A stretch of 51,020 nt of DNA from JACRIM01 sp038042195 (GTDB lineage Bacteria; Planctomycetota; Phycisphaerae; UBA1845; UTPLA1): NCBI GenBank assembly GCA_038042195.1, contig JBBTET010000002.1, forward strand, positions 1 through 51,020, read 5' to 3'. A program made the position numbers and the translations under genes. Shown piece after piece: positions 1 through 7,635 of the stretch. The notes under the pieces were generated by a model, which was given only the letters and a program-made list of their open reading frames with translations, did not search any database and was not told where the DNA came from. Numbering within the stretch: position 1 is the stretch's first letter; each line of letters starts with the position of its first letter.

Positions 1-1667
1 GTGGCGATCAGGCGGTCGCCGTAGCCGAGGAGGTTGTTGATGTGGAGGAGGACGTAGTCGGCGTTGTCGATGGAGGGCGCGGGAGGGAGGGTGTCGCTTT
101 CCTGGGAGAGGCCGCGGGGGATGAGGGTGATGCGGGTGTCGTGTGGGAGGATGGTTTCGATGATGCGCTCTTCCCAGAGGAAGCTGACGACTCGGGCGTT
201 TGGTTTGATGGAGGGGTCGGTGTTGCACCAGCGGATCATTTCTTCGACGCCGTCGCTGGGGGTTTGAATGAGATTGCGATAGCCGCGTGATTCGCGGCCC
301 ATCCAGGTGTCGCCGATGGTGCGATAGGCGTGGAGATTGAAGTGTGGATAGGTGTTGAATGTGAGCCAAGCGGCGTGGGCGAAGATTGCAGTGAAGAGAA
401 CGATCAGTGTGGTGCGGACTGCTTTGGAGCGGGACCAGGTCGTTAATTCCACGATAAAGGCGGCGGTGAGGATCATGATTAGCGGGTAGACGCCCATGAG
501 ATAGAAAGTCTGACGAAGCGGGAGGAAGCAGAGCAGGACGACGTAAAAGATGATGGGGAGGATGCAGGGTCGCCAGCGGCCGTCGTCACGTTCGCGGAAG
601 GCGGCGAGGAGGAGTGCGAGGGCGGAGAGGATGCCGAGGGGGATGGAGAGTTTTAAGAGGACTATTCCGGTGTATAGGCGGAGATGGTCGCTCCAGAGGG
701 CGAGGGGGAATTGGTGGTCCCAGTGGAGGGTGCGGCGGAGGAGTTCGATGGCGATGTCGGGTTGGGTGACGTGAACGGGCATGAGGGCGGCGCAGGAAAA
801 GATGGCGTAGGCGATGAGGGCGATGCAGCGGGTGAGGTTGGATCGTGGGAGTGCGCCGCGCTGGAGGGCGATGTAAGTGGCGCGCGTCCATGCCATGAAG
901 ACAGTGAGCCAGGCGATGATGGCGATGGTTGATTCGAGGGTGGGTGTGCCGTAGCGGCGGGAGAGCCAAACGGCGAGGGGGCCAGCGATGGTTAGGAGAA
1001 TGCCTACCGTGATTGCTCGTTGGAGTTTTCGGGACGCGATCGACTCATAGGTTGGTTGCCAGTCGCCGCGCGAACGGGTGGAGGTGGCGAGGACGAGGAA
1101 GACGGGGACGAGGAAGATGGCGAAGAACTTTGCGCCGATGGCGAAGGCGAGCAGCAGGCCGGCGAGGAGCCAGCGGCCGGCGGTGGGGCGTTGGAGGTAG
1201 CAGACGAATGCGTAAAGGCTGAGTGTCGTGAAGCAGGCGAAGAAGATGTCGCCCTCGGTCATGGCGATGCGTTCGAAGGAGAGGAAGTAGGGAGAGAAGC
1301 CGAGGAGGATGGCGGCGAGGATGGCGGCGGTGGAGCCGAAGAGTGTGTTGGCGAGAGCGGCGGCGGCGAGGATAGTGAGCGCGCCGCAGAGGAGGCTCAC
1401 CGTGCGGGAGATTGTGATGTCGTCGCGGCCGGTGAGGGCGTAGGCGAGGGCGTTGGCATACATGGGGAGTCGGAGTTGGGAAGCGTCGAGAGTCGGAGAT
1501 TCGCCGGTGAGCGGGTGAGCGCGGAGGCCGATGGCGATGTCGTGATCGACTTGTTCATCCCAGAGGCGTTCGAGGTTTTTGGTGGAGGCACCGGCGAGAA
1601 AGGTGGAGGCGAGGGCGATGAGGAGGGCGGATGGGATCCAGAGGAATGAGCGGTTTCGCTCGTGCAT
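1..1667 (-). CDS. Membrane glycosyltransferase, GT-C / PMT (GT39-like) type, 3' end outside window
   Basis: Reading the minus strand from an ATG at 1667 gives an uninterrupted frame of about 555 residues to the window edge, so the C-terminus is missing. The N-terminus has a hydrophobic segment (about residues 9-27). It is followed by WDEQVDHDIAIGLR, an acidic first periplasmic loop like the D/E catalytic loop of PMT/ArnT-type GT-C enzymes, and then RLPMYANALAYALTG, which resembles the substrate-facing loop of that family. About ten further hydrophobic segments follow (for example ILAAILLGFSPYFL, LLLAFAIGAKFFAIFLVPVF, IIFYVVLLCFLPL). The end seen here is a soluble extracytoplasmic portion. By family knowledge it should move a sugar from a polyprenyl-phosphate donor to a lipid or protein acceptor. 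The acceptor is unknown. The very GC-rich region also carries long opposite-strand shadow frames that do not look like protein. Confidence 0.75.
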   Translation of the reverse strand, partial: MHERNRSFLWIPSALLIALASTFLAGASTKNLERLWDEQVDHDIAIGLRAHPLTGESPTLDASQLRLPMYANALAYALTGRDDITISRTVSLLCGALTILAAAALANTLFGSTAAILAAILLGFSPYFLSFERIAMTEGDIFFACFTTLSLYAFVCYLQRPTAGRWLLAGLLLAFAIGAKFFAIFLVPVFLVLATSTRSRGDWQPTYESIASRKLQRAITVGILLTIAGPLAVWLSRRYGTPTLESTIAIIAWLTVFMAWTRATYIALQRGALPRSNLTRCIALIAYAIFSCAALMPVHVTQPDIAIELLRRTLHWDHQFPLALWSDHLRLYTGIVLLKLSIPLGILSALALLLAAFRERDDGRWRPCILPIIFYVVLLCFLPLRQTFYLMGVYPLIMILTAAFIVELTTWSRSKAVRTTLIVLFTAIFAHAAWLTFNTYPHFNLHAYRTIGDTWMGRESRGYRNLIQTPSDGVEEMIRWCNTDPSIKPNARVVSFLWEERIIETILPHDTRITLIPRGLSQESDTLPPAPSIDNADYVLLHINNLLGYGDRLIA

Positions 1668-1786
1668 GAGGGGATGGTAGCGGGGAATAGGGGAATGCAG
1701 AATGTAGTGGTGGCATCGCGCGCGTCATAGCGCTCGGCGAAGCCTCCCACCGCGGCGGGTGTACCACGCGGCTAAACGAGAAGGGA
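1668..1786. other. Intergenic region with small inverted motif
   Basis: This short spacer separates the glycosyltransferase start from the end of the TGA-extended frame. It contains CCGCGGCGG and GTGTACCAC-GCGG fragments that look like a degenerate dispersed repeat. No gene is visible. Confidence 0.3.
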
Positions 1787-1924
1787 TTACGAACGGGAGG
1801 CGATTGCGAGAGCGAGGGGGTTTACGACGAGGGGGACTATTTTTTCGGCGGCCCACTCTTCGGCGCGGCGAGCGAGGTCGGCGTGGGCGTCAAGGAGGGA
1901 TTCGCCGCGTGAGAATCCCCAGTA
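1787..1924 (-). other. In-frame 45-codon extension beyond the TGA of the upstream gene
   Basis: Directly after the TGA at 1925-1927 the same frame continues for 45 sense codons to a TAA at 1787-1789. The translation begins YWGFSRGESLLDAHADLARR and ends PLVVNPLALAIASRS. It is amphipathic, helix-forming and protein-like, and it has no start codon or Shine-Dalgarno sequence of its own. Joined through the TGA, the text reads SVFLTLR-(stop)-YWGFSRGE, which looks like one continuous C-terminal domain. This may be a recent nonsense mutation, a sequencing error (for example CGA read as TGA) or stop readthrough. Confidence 0.6.
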
Positions 1925-2542
1925 TCAGCGGAGAGTGAGGAAGACGCTGAGGGGCTGGTGCTCGAATTGCTGGGTGCGAATCTCGAAGGTGGAGGTTCGG
2001 CTCTTGATTTCGAGATAAACCTGGGTGTCGCAGTTGTCGGTGACGGAGATGCCGAGGAAGGGCTGGGCGTCGATGATGCCGGTGACGGACTCGTGGGCGA
2101 TGAGGCCAGCGAGGGGGCTGTCGCCGAAGAGGGTTTCGGCGACGAGCTGGTCGTGGTTGCCGCGGTATTCGAGGTCGAAGCCGATGACGACTTCGAGGTG
2201 GTCGTAGTCGAGTTCGCTCAGCGTGAGATGGTACGGGGCCATCTTGAGGACGGACTGGGCGAACTTGTGTGCGTCCTCGGGCTTTGGCGGATTGTATTGG
2301 CCGAAGCGGAGTGCATTTTCATCGAGGCGCAGCCAGCATCGGGCGTTGTTTTCGGTTTCTTCTTCTTCGAGGAGGAGGGCACCATCCTCGCGGCGGCGGA
2401 GTTTGCAGAGGGCGGGGTGCTCTCGTTTGACGCTGTCGAAGAAGTGGAGGAGGGCTTCGCGTTGGAGGGCGAGTTCGAGCTTCAGGAAGAGACGGGTGGC
2501 GATGTGGAAGTCATCGCATTGTGCGCCGAAGGCGAAGGCCAT
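1925..2542 (-). CDS. Conserved hypothetical protein (about 205 aa), probably interrupted by in-frame TGA
   Basis: I chose ATG 2542 because a strong Shine-Dalgarno GGGAGGAG sits six bases upstream; the longer frame starting at a TTG further up has no such site. The product begins MAFAFGAQCDDFHIATRLF and carries conserved-looking blocks (WLRLDENALRFGQYNPP, YHLTLSELDYDHLEVVIGFD, DYRGNHDQLVAETLFGD-like text, YLEIKSRTSTFEIRT). It has no signal peptide or membrane segment. I do not recognise a named family. It resembles hypothetical proteins I associate with planctomycetes, but I cannot verify this. The frame continues past the TGA for 45 codons, so the intact product was probably about 250 residues. 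A helical N-terminal half followed by alternating beta-rich text suggests a soluble cytoplasmic protein. Confidence 0.65.
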   Translation of the reverse strand: MAFAFGAQCDDFHIATRLFLKLELALQREALLHFFDSVKREHPALCKLRRREDGALLLEEEETENNARCWLRLDENALRFGQYNPPKPEDAHKFAQSVLKMAPYHLTLSELDYDHLEVVIGFDLEYRGNHDQLVAETLFGDSPLAGLIAHESVTGIIDAQPFLGISVTDNCDTQVYLEIKSRTSTFEIRTQQFEHQPLSVFLTLR

Positions 2543-2548
2543 CACGAA

Positions 2549-2556
2549 CTCCTCCC
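2549..2556 (-). promoter_or_regulatory. Shine-Dalgarno site deciding the start of the 2542 gene
   Basis: GGGAGGAG on the minus strand lies six bases before ATG 2542. It is the best ribosome binding site near any candidate start of this gene. Confidence 0.6.
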
Positions 2557-2834
2557 AATGGGTGATCGATTGACGTGGTCGCGTGGCAGGATCACCCAAT
2601 CGGACAAATGACATTATCCGGGGGAGTGGCGGGTTCGGCAACTGCTCAATGAGAATGGCAGGGACTTTCAATTCTCACGCGATGCTCTGTTCGGGGCGAG
2701 GGTTGCATGAGGGCGGACGGCGTGTCGGCGGAGGGCAACGGCGTTGCTGTCGGCGTCGTTCCAGTTGCGCATCGATTTCGTGGAATGCGACGGAGCGCAA
2801 ACACTGCGATCGACTGAAAACTGCTCAAGAAGCG

Positions 2835-3722
2835 CTAGCCGCCGTTTAACAATCGATTCACGAATCCCGGCACGTCGAATTCATCGACCGTTGTGTTGCC
2901 GTCCATGTCGCCATTCAGAATGTCGCAGCTGAAGTAGCTCGTTGCGTAGGCGCCCGGGTCTTGAACGGCGATTAGGAACGGCTGGATGTCGCGACCATCC
3001 ACGAGACCGTCGCAGTTCATGTCGCCGCGGTTCAGGATATTGAGTTCGTACTGATAGGTTGCGGTCGAGCTCTCGTTGCCGCCGGCGGTCAGGCCAAGGA
3101 CGCACTGAAGCTGATACTCGCCGGGGAGCAGTGTGCCGCTGAGATCAAAGGGGCCCTGACCGTTCGGAAGAGCGGCGCTCCAGAAGATGTACTGCCAGTT
3201 GAAGCCGTTGAACCACTGGATCGCGATGTAGCTGAACGCGCCGGGGGCGGGGTGCACGAGGTTTCCGACGAGATGGTAGTCCCTGGGGCTGTCGAGCGTG
3301 AAGCTGAAAACGATTTCATTGCCGGGGCCTTGCGAGTGCATTACCGCCGTGCCAGCCCCGGACGCGGCAGCGGCGACCTGCGTGGAGGCACTGGCCGTAA
3401 TAGAGTGAAATGCCGTGAGCGGGCCGCCGATTGCGTAATCATGATCGAGGTCCACGGAAACACTGGCACCCCAAGGCTGTGGAGGGTCCCCCGGAATCAC
3501 ATCGCTGTCACTGCCGGTGAATTCCGTGCCCTCAATGTCGCTCGTGAGCAAGGTTGAGTCAGAGATGTTGTCGCCGCCGACGTGGGAATCGGCTCCGCCG
3601 CCGTAAACATAGTTGTAGTTGAGCGTCGAGACTCGAGAGGTGACCGTCTGGCCGGATGCCGGTCCGCCAAAGACGGTTATGACTACCAAAGAGAACAAAT
3701 ACAGGCTAATTCTGTGTTTCAT
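2835..3722 (-). CDS. Secreted protein with C-terminal dockerin-like Ca-binding repeats
   Basis: A 295-residue protein. A signal peptide occupies residues 1-24 (MKHRISLYLFSLVVITVFGG, cleavage near ASG-Q). A GGGAGA Shine-Dalgarno precedes the start. The central region (about 30-225) is beta-rich, polar and Asp/Gly/Ser-rich, with DPRDYHLVGNLVH-like and PNGQGPFDLSGTLLPGEYQL strands. This is the appearance of a secreted jelly-roll domain, but I cannot name it. The C-terminus carries two type I dockerin-like loops, RGDMNCDGLVDGRDIQPFLI and NGDMDGNTTVDEFDVPGFVN. Both show the DxDxDGxxDxxD calcium pattern common at the ends of exported planctomycete proteins. Its role is unknown. It is probably exported and retained or assembled through the dockerin end. 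There is no CG/poly-Arg tail here, unlike the next gene. Confidence 0.75.
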   Translation of the reverse strand: MKHRISLYLFSLVVITVFGGPASGQTVTSRVSTLNYNYVYGGGADSHVGGDNISDSTLLTSDIEGTEFTGSDSDVIPGDPPQPWGASVSVDLDHDYAIGGPLTAFHSITASASTQVAAAASGAGTAVMHSQGPGNEIVFSFTLDSPRDYHLVGNLVHPAPGAFSYIAIQWFNGFNWQYIFWSAALPNGQGPFDLSGTLLPGEYQLQCVLGLTAGGNESSTATYQYELNILNRGDMNCDGLVDGRDIQPFLIAVQDPGAYATSYFSCDILNGDMDGNTTVDEFDVPGFVNRLLNGG

Positions 3723-3764
3723 TTATCGGTCTCCCAGAAAAAAAAAGCAATCGAGCAACTCGCT

Positions 3765-3810
3765 CGACCCCGAATTCCCGCTACGAGTGTCTTTGCATGG
3801 CACGGCCCGG
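3765..3810. repeat. 46-bp direct repeat, copy 1
   Basis: This copy matches 6935-6980 at 44 of 46 positions, with a 36-base identical core (3770-3805). The core starts CCGAATTCCCGCTACGAGTG. The copy overlaps the last codons and stop of the FG-GAP gene. The second copy lies upstream of that gene and in the same orientation, so the two bracket the gene 3170 bases apart. Confidence 0.9.
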
Positions 3811-6709
3811 ACGGTCGCGGCGACGGCGGATCTTCCAACCGACCATTACCGTCGGCATCAACAAGCCGACCGTCGGAAACACTCCCGGCGTACAGCAGCC
3901 CGGATTCGGCTGCGGCACGATCGGCCCTTCCAGACAATCGATGATGCCGTCGCCGTCCGTGTCGGTGTCGGCCACGCCGCAGCCGCAGACGCCCGGAGCG
4001 ATCTTGAGTGCGTCGTTCGGGCAGCCGTCGTTGCAATCTGCCGTGCCGTCGCTGTCGGTGTCGGTGTCCGCCACACCGCAGCCGCAGATACTCGGAGCGA
4101 TCTTGAGTGCGTCGTTCGGGCAGCTGTCGTTGCAATCTGCCGTGCCGTCGCTGTCGGTGTCGGTGTCCGCCACACCGCAGCCGCACTGACCCGGCGCGGT
4201 TTTGTTCGGGTCGTTCGGGCAGCCGTCGAGCGAGTCGGGCACGCCGTCACCGTCACTGTCTGGTCCCACACCCGTGAAGACGTAAGCCCCGCCGGCATCT
4301 GCGGCGCTGTTGTCGGCCTGATTGCCGTTCACGCCCGTGGCGCTGCTGGCCTCCAGATACGCCCCGACCGCCACCGTGTCTCCCGACACGGCCACCGACC
4401 AGCCGAACTGGTCGCCCGCCCCGCTGTTCGACGCCTTGAGGTAGGCCTGTTGGCTCCACACGCCGCCGCTGCGGACGAAGACGTAGGCCGCGCCAGAACT
4501 GAGGGCGCTGTTGTCGGCCTGGTTGCCATTCACGCCCGTGGCGTTGCTGTCCTCGAAGTATCCACCGACCACCACCGTGTCGCTCGACACGGCCACTGAG
4601 ATGCCGAACTGGTCGTTCGCCCCGCTGTTCGACGCCTTGAGGTAGGCCTGCTGGCTCCACACGCCGCCGCTACGGACAAAGACGTAGGCCGCGCCGTAAG
4701 CGTTGGCGCTGTTGTCGGCCTGGTCGCCATTCACGCCCGTGGCGTTGCTGTCCTCTGACGACGCCCCGACCACCACCGTGTCGCCCGACACGGCCACCGA
4801 TATGCCGAACTGGTCGAACGCCTCGCTGTTCGACGCCTTGAGGTATGCCTGCTGGCTCCAGACGCCGCCGCTGCGGACGAAGACGTACGCCGCGCCGGAA
4901 CTGAGGGCACTGTTGTCGGCCTGATCACCGTTCACGCCCGTGGTGTTGCTGTCCTCAAAAAACGCCCCGATCCCCACCGTGTCGCCCGACACGGCCACCG
5001 AAAAGCCGAACTNNNNNNNNNNNNNNNNNNNNNNNNNNNNNNNNNNNNNNNNNNNNNNNNNNNNNNNNNNNNNNNNNNNNNNNNNNNNNNNNNNNNNNNN
5101 NNNNNNNNNNNNCGTCGGTCGCGCCGGTGTTCGAGGCCTTGAGGTAGGCCTGCTGGCTCCAGACGCCACCGCTGCGAACGAAGACGTAGGCCGCACCGGA
5201 ATCTGCGGCGCTGTTGTCGGCCTGGTCGCCATTCACGCCCGTGGCGTTGCTGTCCTCAAAAGACGCCCCGACCACCGCCGTGTCGCCCGACACGGCCACC
5301 GAGAAGCCGAACTCGTCGGTCGCGCCGGTGTTCGAGGCCTTGAGGTAGGCCTGCTGGCTCCAGACGCCGCCGCTGCGGACGAAGACGTAGGCAGCGCCGG
5401 AACGGGGGGCACTGTTGTCGGCCTGGTCGCCGTTCACGCCCGTGGCGTTGCTGTCCTCGGCCGTCGCCCCGGCCACCAGGGTGTCGCCTGACAGGGCCAC
5501 CGAGATGCCGAACTCATCGCCGTCGCCGGTGTTCGACGCCTTGAGGTAGGCCTGTTGGCTCCAGACGCCGCCGCTGCGGACGAAGACGTAGGCCGCGCCG
5601 GAATCTCCGGCGCTGTTGTCGGCCTGGTCGCCATCTACGCCCGTGGCGTTGCTGTCCTCTAACGGCGCCCCGACCACCACCGTATCGCCCGACACGGCCA
5701 CCGAGTGGCCGAAATAGTCGCCCGCCTCGGTGTTCGACGCCTTGAGGTAGGCCTGCTGGGCGATAGGGTCGATGGTCAGGGGGTAAGCCGCGCCCGCATC
5801 ATTGACCACGATTGTAATGAATGACGAATTGCGAATGGCGAATAGCGAAAGTTCGGGCTGGCAACTGTCCGCTGATTTCAGATTCCTTCCCTTCGTAAAC
5901 CATGCGGGCAATATCCTGCCGTTGGCGTCGAGGACCGTCAGGCCGTGGTAGTTCACCACCGCCGCGCCGGAGTCGTTGACGAAGGTCACGTTGTGGCCGT
6001 CGTCGCTGATCCGCGGATGCAAATCGCCGCGCACCGCCAGCGTGAATTGCAGGGGTGTGTGTGGCACCGGCGTCCCGCCGGTGGGGAGCATCGGCGTCTC
6101 GCCGGTGAATCCTCCCGGCCGCTGATGCACCGTGTAGCCGTGCTCCAGGCCGCGCCCATCGTTGACGTACCACTCGGTGAGCGTGTCGTCCCATTGATAC
6201 GACACGCGCTGGCCTGCACGGCCCTCACCCCGTCCCTCTCCCGGGGGGAGAAGGGGTCCGACTTCGACGCAACTCGGCGTTGCAACCGATCGTGGTGCAC
6301 ACCCGCGCCCGTAGCCGACCAACTCCAATCCCCAAGACCAGCTGCCCGCGTCGGGTGTGGTGACGAAGCCGCGGCCATCGAAGCGCGTCCGCCACTGCTG
6401 ACCGGGGTTCCGCACCTGATACCCGCCCTCCACCGCGTATGCGGCATGGCAGTTAGCCTCATGGACCGCGCGAATGCTGGACCAATCCGAGGCCGACAGC
6501 CCCTCGGGCACGCGGTCGTCCTTGGCGAGCGCGGACGCGAACGCCCACAGCGCCATCGCCGCGACCGCCAGCCACCCGCGCGCCGCCGCCGGGCCGTAGC
6601 GTGGCGCCAGCATCTCACCTAGTCGAGTCGCCCGTGGCGACCTGCCGGTGAATTCCTTTTGAACTCCACTGGCAGGAAGCCAGAACAACAGCGCCGAAAA
6701 CAGGTTCAT
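3781..6709 (-). CDS. Secreted FG-GAP seven-bladed beta-propeller protein with TSP3-like repeats and Arg-rich C-terminal tail (contains N gap)
   Basis: ATG 6709 follows GAGGAGG at a seven-base spacing. An unusual 45-residue leader precedes a hydrophobic export segment (GWLAVAAMALWAFASALA). Residues of about 65-310 form a variable region interrupted by three dispersed DNA repeats. FG-GAP units of 67 residues follow (201 bp each), of the form SQQAYLKASN...FGxSVAVSGDTVVVGA...EDSNATGVNGDQADNSA...GAAYVFVRSGGVW. Seven units are visible if the 100-N gap (5013-5112) is closed with no bases, and both flanks are then in frame. Three 33-residue Ca-binding units follow (DSDGTADCND, CPNDALKIAPxxCGCG). The end is GCCTPGVFPTVGLLMPTVMV plus a RRRR cluster, a putative sorting signal. 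About 942 residues with a zero gap, plus 67 per missing unit. It is probably a cell-surface adhesive or structural protein. Confidence 0.8.
3957..4190 (-). repeat. About 99-bp tandem repeats encoding Cys/Asp-rich Ca-binding units
   Basis: Two nearly identical 99-bp units and a diverged third encode CPNDALKIAPxxCGCGVADT followed by DTDSDGTADCND. The near identity at DNA level indicates recent unit duplication inside the FG-GAP gene. Confidence 0.75.
4260..5765 (-). repeat. 201-bp tandem repeats encoding seven FG-GAP blades
   Basis: The landmark GCCTTGAGGTA recurs at 4433, 4634 and 4835, and on the other side of the N run at 5136 and onward, always 201 bases apart once the 100 Ns are removed. 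Each unit encodes one 67-residue FG-GAP blade. The units differ mostly at variable loop codons (for example ASNTGATDEFG versus ASNSGANDQFG). Confidence 0.9.
5013..5112. other. Assembly gap, 100 N
   Basis: Exactly 100 Ns, a typical placeholder for a gap of unknown size. The flanks read CCGAACT before and CGTCGGTCG after. Joined directly they restore CCGAACTCGTCGGTCG, identical to the neighbouring unit near 5310. They also restore the 201-bp spacing and the reading frame (GATD|EFGFSV). Confidence 0.95.
5814..5851. repeat. Dispersed repeat inside FG-GAP gene (GAATTGCGAATGGCGAAT type)
   Basis: TGACGAATTGCGAATGGCGA and its flanks form an internally repetitive stretch (GAATTGCGAATGGCGAATAG). It encodes SLFAIRNSSFITI in the middle of an otherwise ordinary region. 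I recall this kind of text from many unrelated loci in environmental genomes. In this window it is seen only here. Confidence 0.5.
6057..6107. repeat. Dispersed repeat inside FG-GAP gene (GGCGTCxCGCCGGTG pair)
   Basis: GGCGTCCCGCCGGTG at 6069 and GGCGTCTCGCCGGTG at 6093 repeat with a 24-base period, after GTGTGTGGCACC. The stretch encodes ETPMLPTGGTPVPHT, which is low-complexity and unlike the surrounding domain. Confidence 0.55.
6221..6256. repeat. Dispersed repeat inside FG-GAP gene (CCCTCACC/GGGGAGAAGGGG hairpin type)
   Basis: CCCTCACCCCGTCCCTCTCC followed by a GGGGGGAGAAGGGG arm forms a C-rich/G-rich foldback. It encodes GPLLPPGEGRGEGRAG. This text belongs to a widespread class of dispersed repeats that translate as PGEGRGEG (recalled, not searched). 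Confidence 0.6.
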
Positions 6710-7040
6710 GATTCGTCCTCCTCGTGTGACATCGCCATTGGGGTAATCAAATAAGAGTGCGTCCTAAAACCCCTGCGGCACCACCGCCAAAGGCGGTGCG
6801 AATCAACAGCCCCCGGGCATTCGTTACTGGTACAGATTCGTGTCGATCGCGACGCCGATCAGACCCACGCTGCGAAGGCATGCCGGGGGACGCTTCGTAG
6901 GGAGTCAACGGTCGCCTCGCGCGGCAGCGCTGCACGACTCCGAATTCCCGCTACGAGTGTCTTTGCATGGCACGGGCCGGTCTTTCACGTATTCCCCCAT
7001 TTTTTTGAGGACCCGGTATCATTTTGGAAGTGATCCCCAT
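6710..7040. promoter_or_regulatory. Divergent intergenic region between FG-GAP gene and sigma factor gene
   Basis: This 331-base stretch must hold the promoters of both divergent genes; I cannot assign -35/-10 boxes with confidence. It includes GAGGAGG (6717-6723), the Shine-Dalgarno of the FG-GAP gene; a small hairpin CACCGCC-AAA-GGCGGTG near 6782; and copy 2 of the 46-bp repeat (6935-6980). A CCCCCATTTTTTT tract near 6996 and GGAAG before the sigma ATG complete what can be seen. Confidence 0.5.
6935..6980. repeat. 46-bp direct repeat, copy 2
   Basis: Partner of 3765-3810, same orientation, two mismatches. It lies 60 bases upstream of the sigma factor start and could fall in its promoter or leader. 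Confidence 0.9.
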
Positions 7041-7634
7041 ATGGAATGGTTGACGACCACGACTGTTCTGGACCGTTTGCACGATGCGAACGACCACTCC
7101 GCCTGGAGCAGCTTCGTGGAGCGGTTCCGGGCCCCCATAACCACTTTTAGCCAGAAACAGGGGTTGAACTTAGCCGACGCCGAAGACGTCGCCCAAGAGA
7201 CGCTTATGGCGTTTCTGGAGTCGTATCGCAAGAAAGCCTACGAACGGGGACGCGGGCGGCTCAGCCACTACCTCTTCGGGATCGCCCACAACAAAATCCT
7301 CCTCGCGCGGAGAAAGATCGCGGGTCGTGAAATACAAGTCTCAACAGGGGACGACGGCACATCCTTCTGGTCGGCCGTCCCGGATCCAACTCAAGCGCAG
7401 GAAGCATGGGAAAGGGAATGGCGGCAGGCGACCCTCGTCCAAAGCCTCGAGCAGGTACGCCAGGAAGTGTCGTCGCAGACTTACGAAGCGTTTCGAATGG
7501 TCGTATTCGAACACCTCGTACCCGCGATGGTCGCTGAGAGACTGGGCATTTCGCGCAACGCGGTCTTTATCGCCAAGCATCGCGTCGGCGCCCGCTTGCG
7601 CGATCTGTGTGCTGCGTTCAATGAGGAGCAGTAA
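7041..7634 (+). CDS. ECF-type RNA polymerase sigma factor
   Basis: 197 residues from ATG 7041 (MEWLTTTTVLDRLHDANDHS, GGAAG upstream). The longer frame starting at 6840 runs through the 46-bp repeat and is not convincing. Region 2 is at about 18-85: WSSFVERFRAPITTFSQKQG, then DAEDVAQETLMAFLE, which matches the sigma-2.2 DAEDLVQETF pattern; RGRGRLSHYLFGIAHNKIL is region 2.4. Region 4 is at about 135-190 (LEQVRQEVSSQTYEAFRMVV, MVAERLGISRNAVFIAKHRV), a helix-turn-helix that reads the -35 element. It is followed one base after its stop by the kinase gene, with the kinase Shine-Dalgarno inside its last codons, so the two are co-translated. Such sigma plus Ser/Thr-kinase pairs are typical of planctomycetes; the kinase probably controls this sigma factor. 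Confidence 0.92.
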   Translation: MEWLTTTTVLDRLHDANDHSAWSSFVERFRAPITTFSQKQGLNLADAEDVAQETLMAFLESYRKKAYERGRGRLSHYLFGIAHNKILLARRKIAGREIQVSTGDDGTSFWSAVPDPTQAQEAWEREWRQATLVQSLEQVRQEVSSQTYEAFRMVVFEHLVPAMVAERLGISRNAVFIAKHRVGARLRDLCAAFNEEQ

Positions 7635-7635
7635 C

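Noticed and set aside
1020..1649. + strand frame of 209 codons, very rich in Glu/Gly/Asp
   Set aside because: It is the antisense of the glycosyltransferase gene, whose minus-strand text is far more protein-like.
1925..1927. TGA as selenocysteine codon
   Set aside because: No Cys/Sec-type redox motif, no visible SECIS-like hairpin right after it, and the conserved context (LTLR-x-YWG) does not suggest a selenoprotein.
4260..5765. CRISPR-like array in the repeat-rich region
   Set aside because: The 201-bp units are contiguous without unique spacers, keep a reading frame and encode FG-GAP blades.
6747..6935. Small gene on the minus strand upstream of the FG-GAP gene
   Set aside because: Low-complexity text derived from a repeat-rich intergenic region (GLLIRTAFGGGAAGVL); no ribosome site and no family resemblance.
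3765..6980. attL/attR of an integrated element
   Set aside because: Direct repeats are present, but no integrase, tRNA or phage-like gene lies between or beside them.
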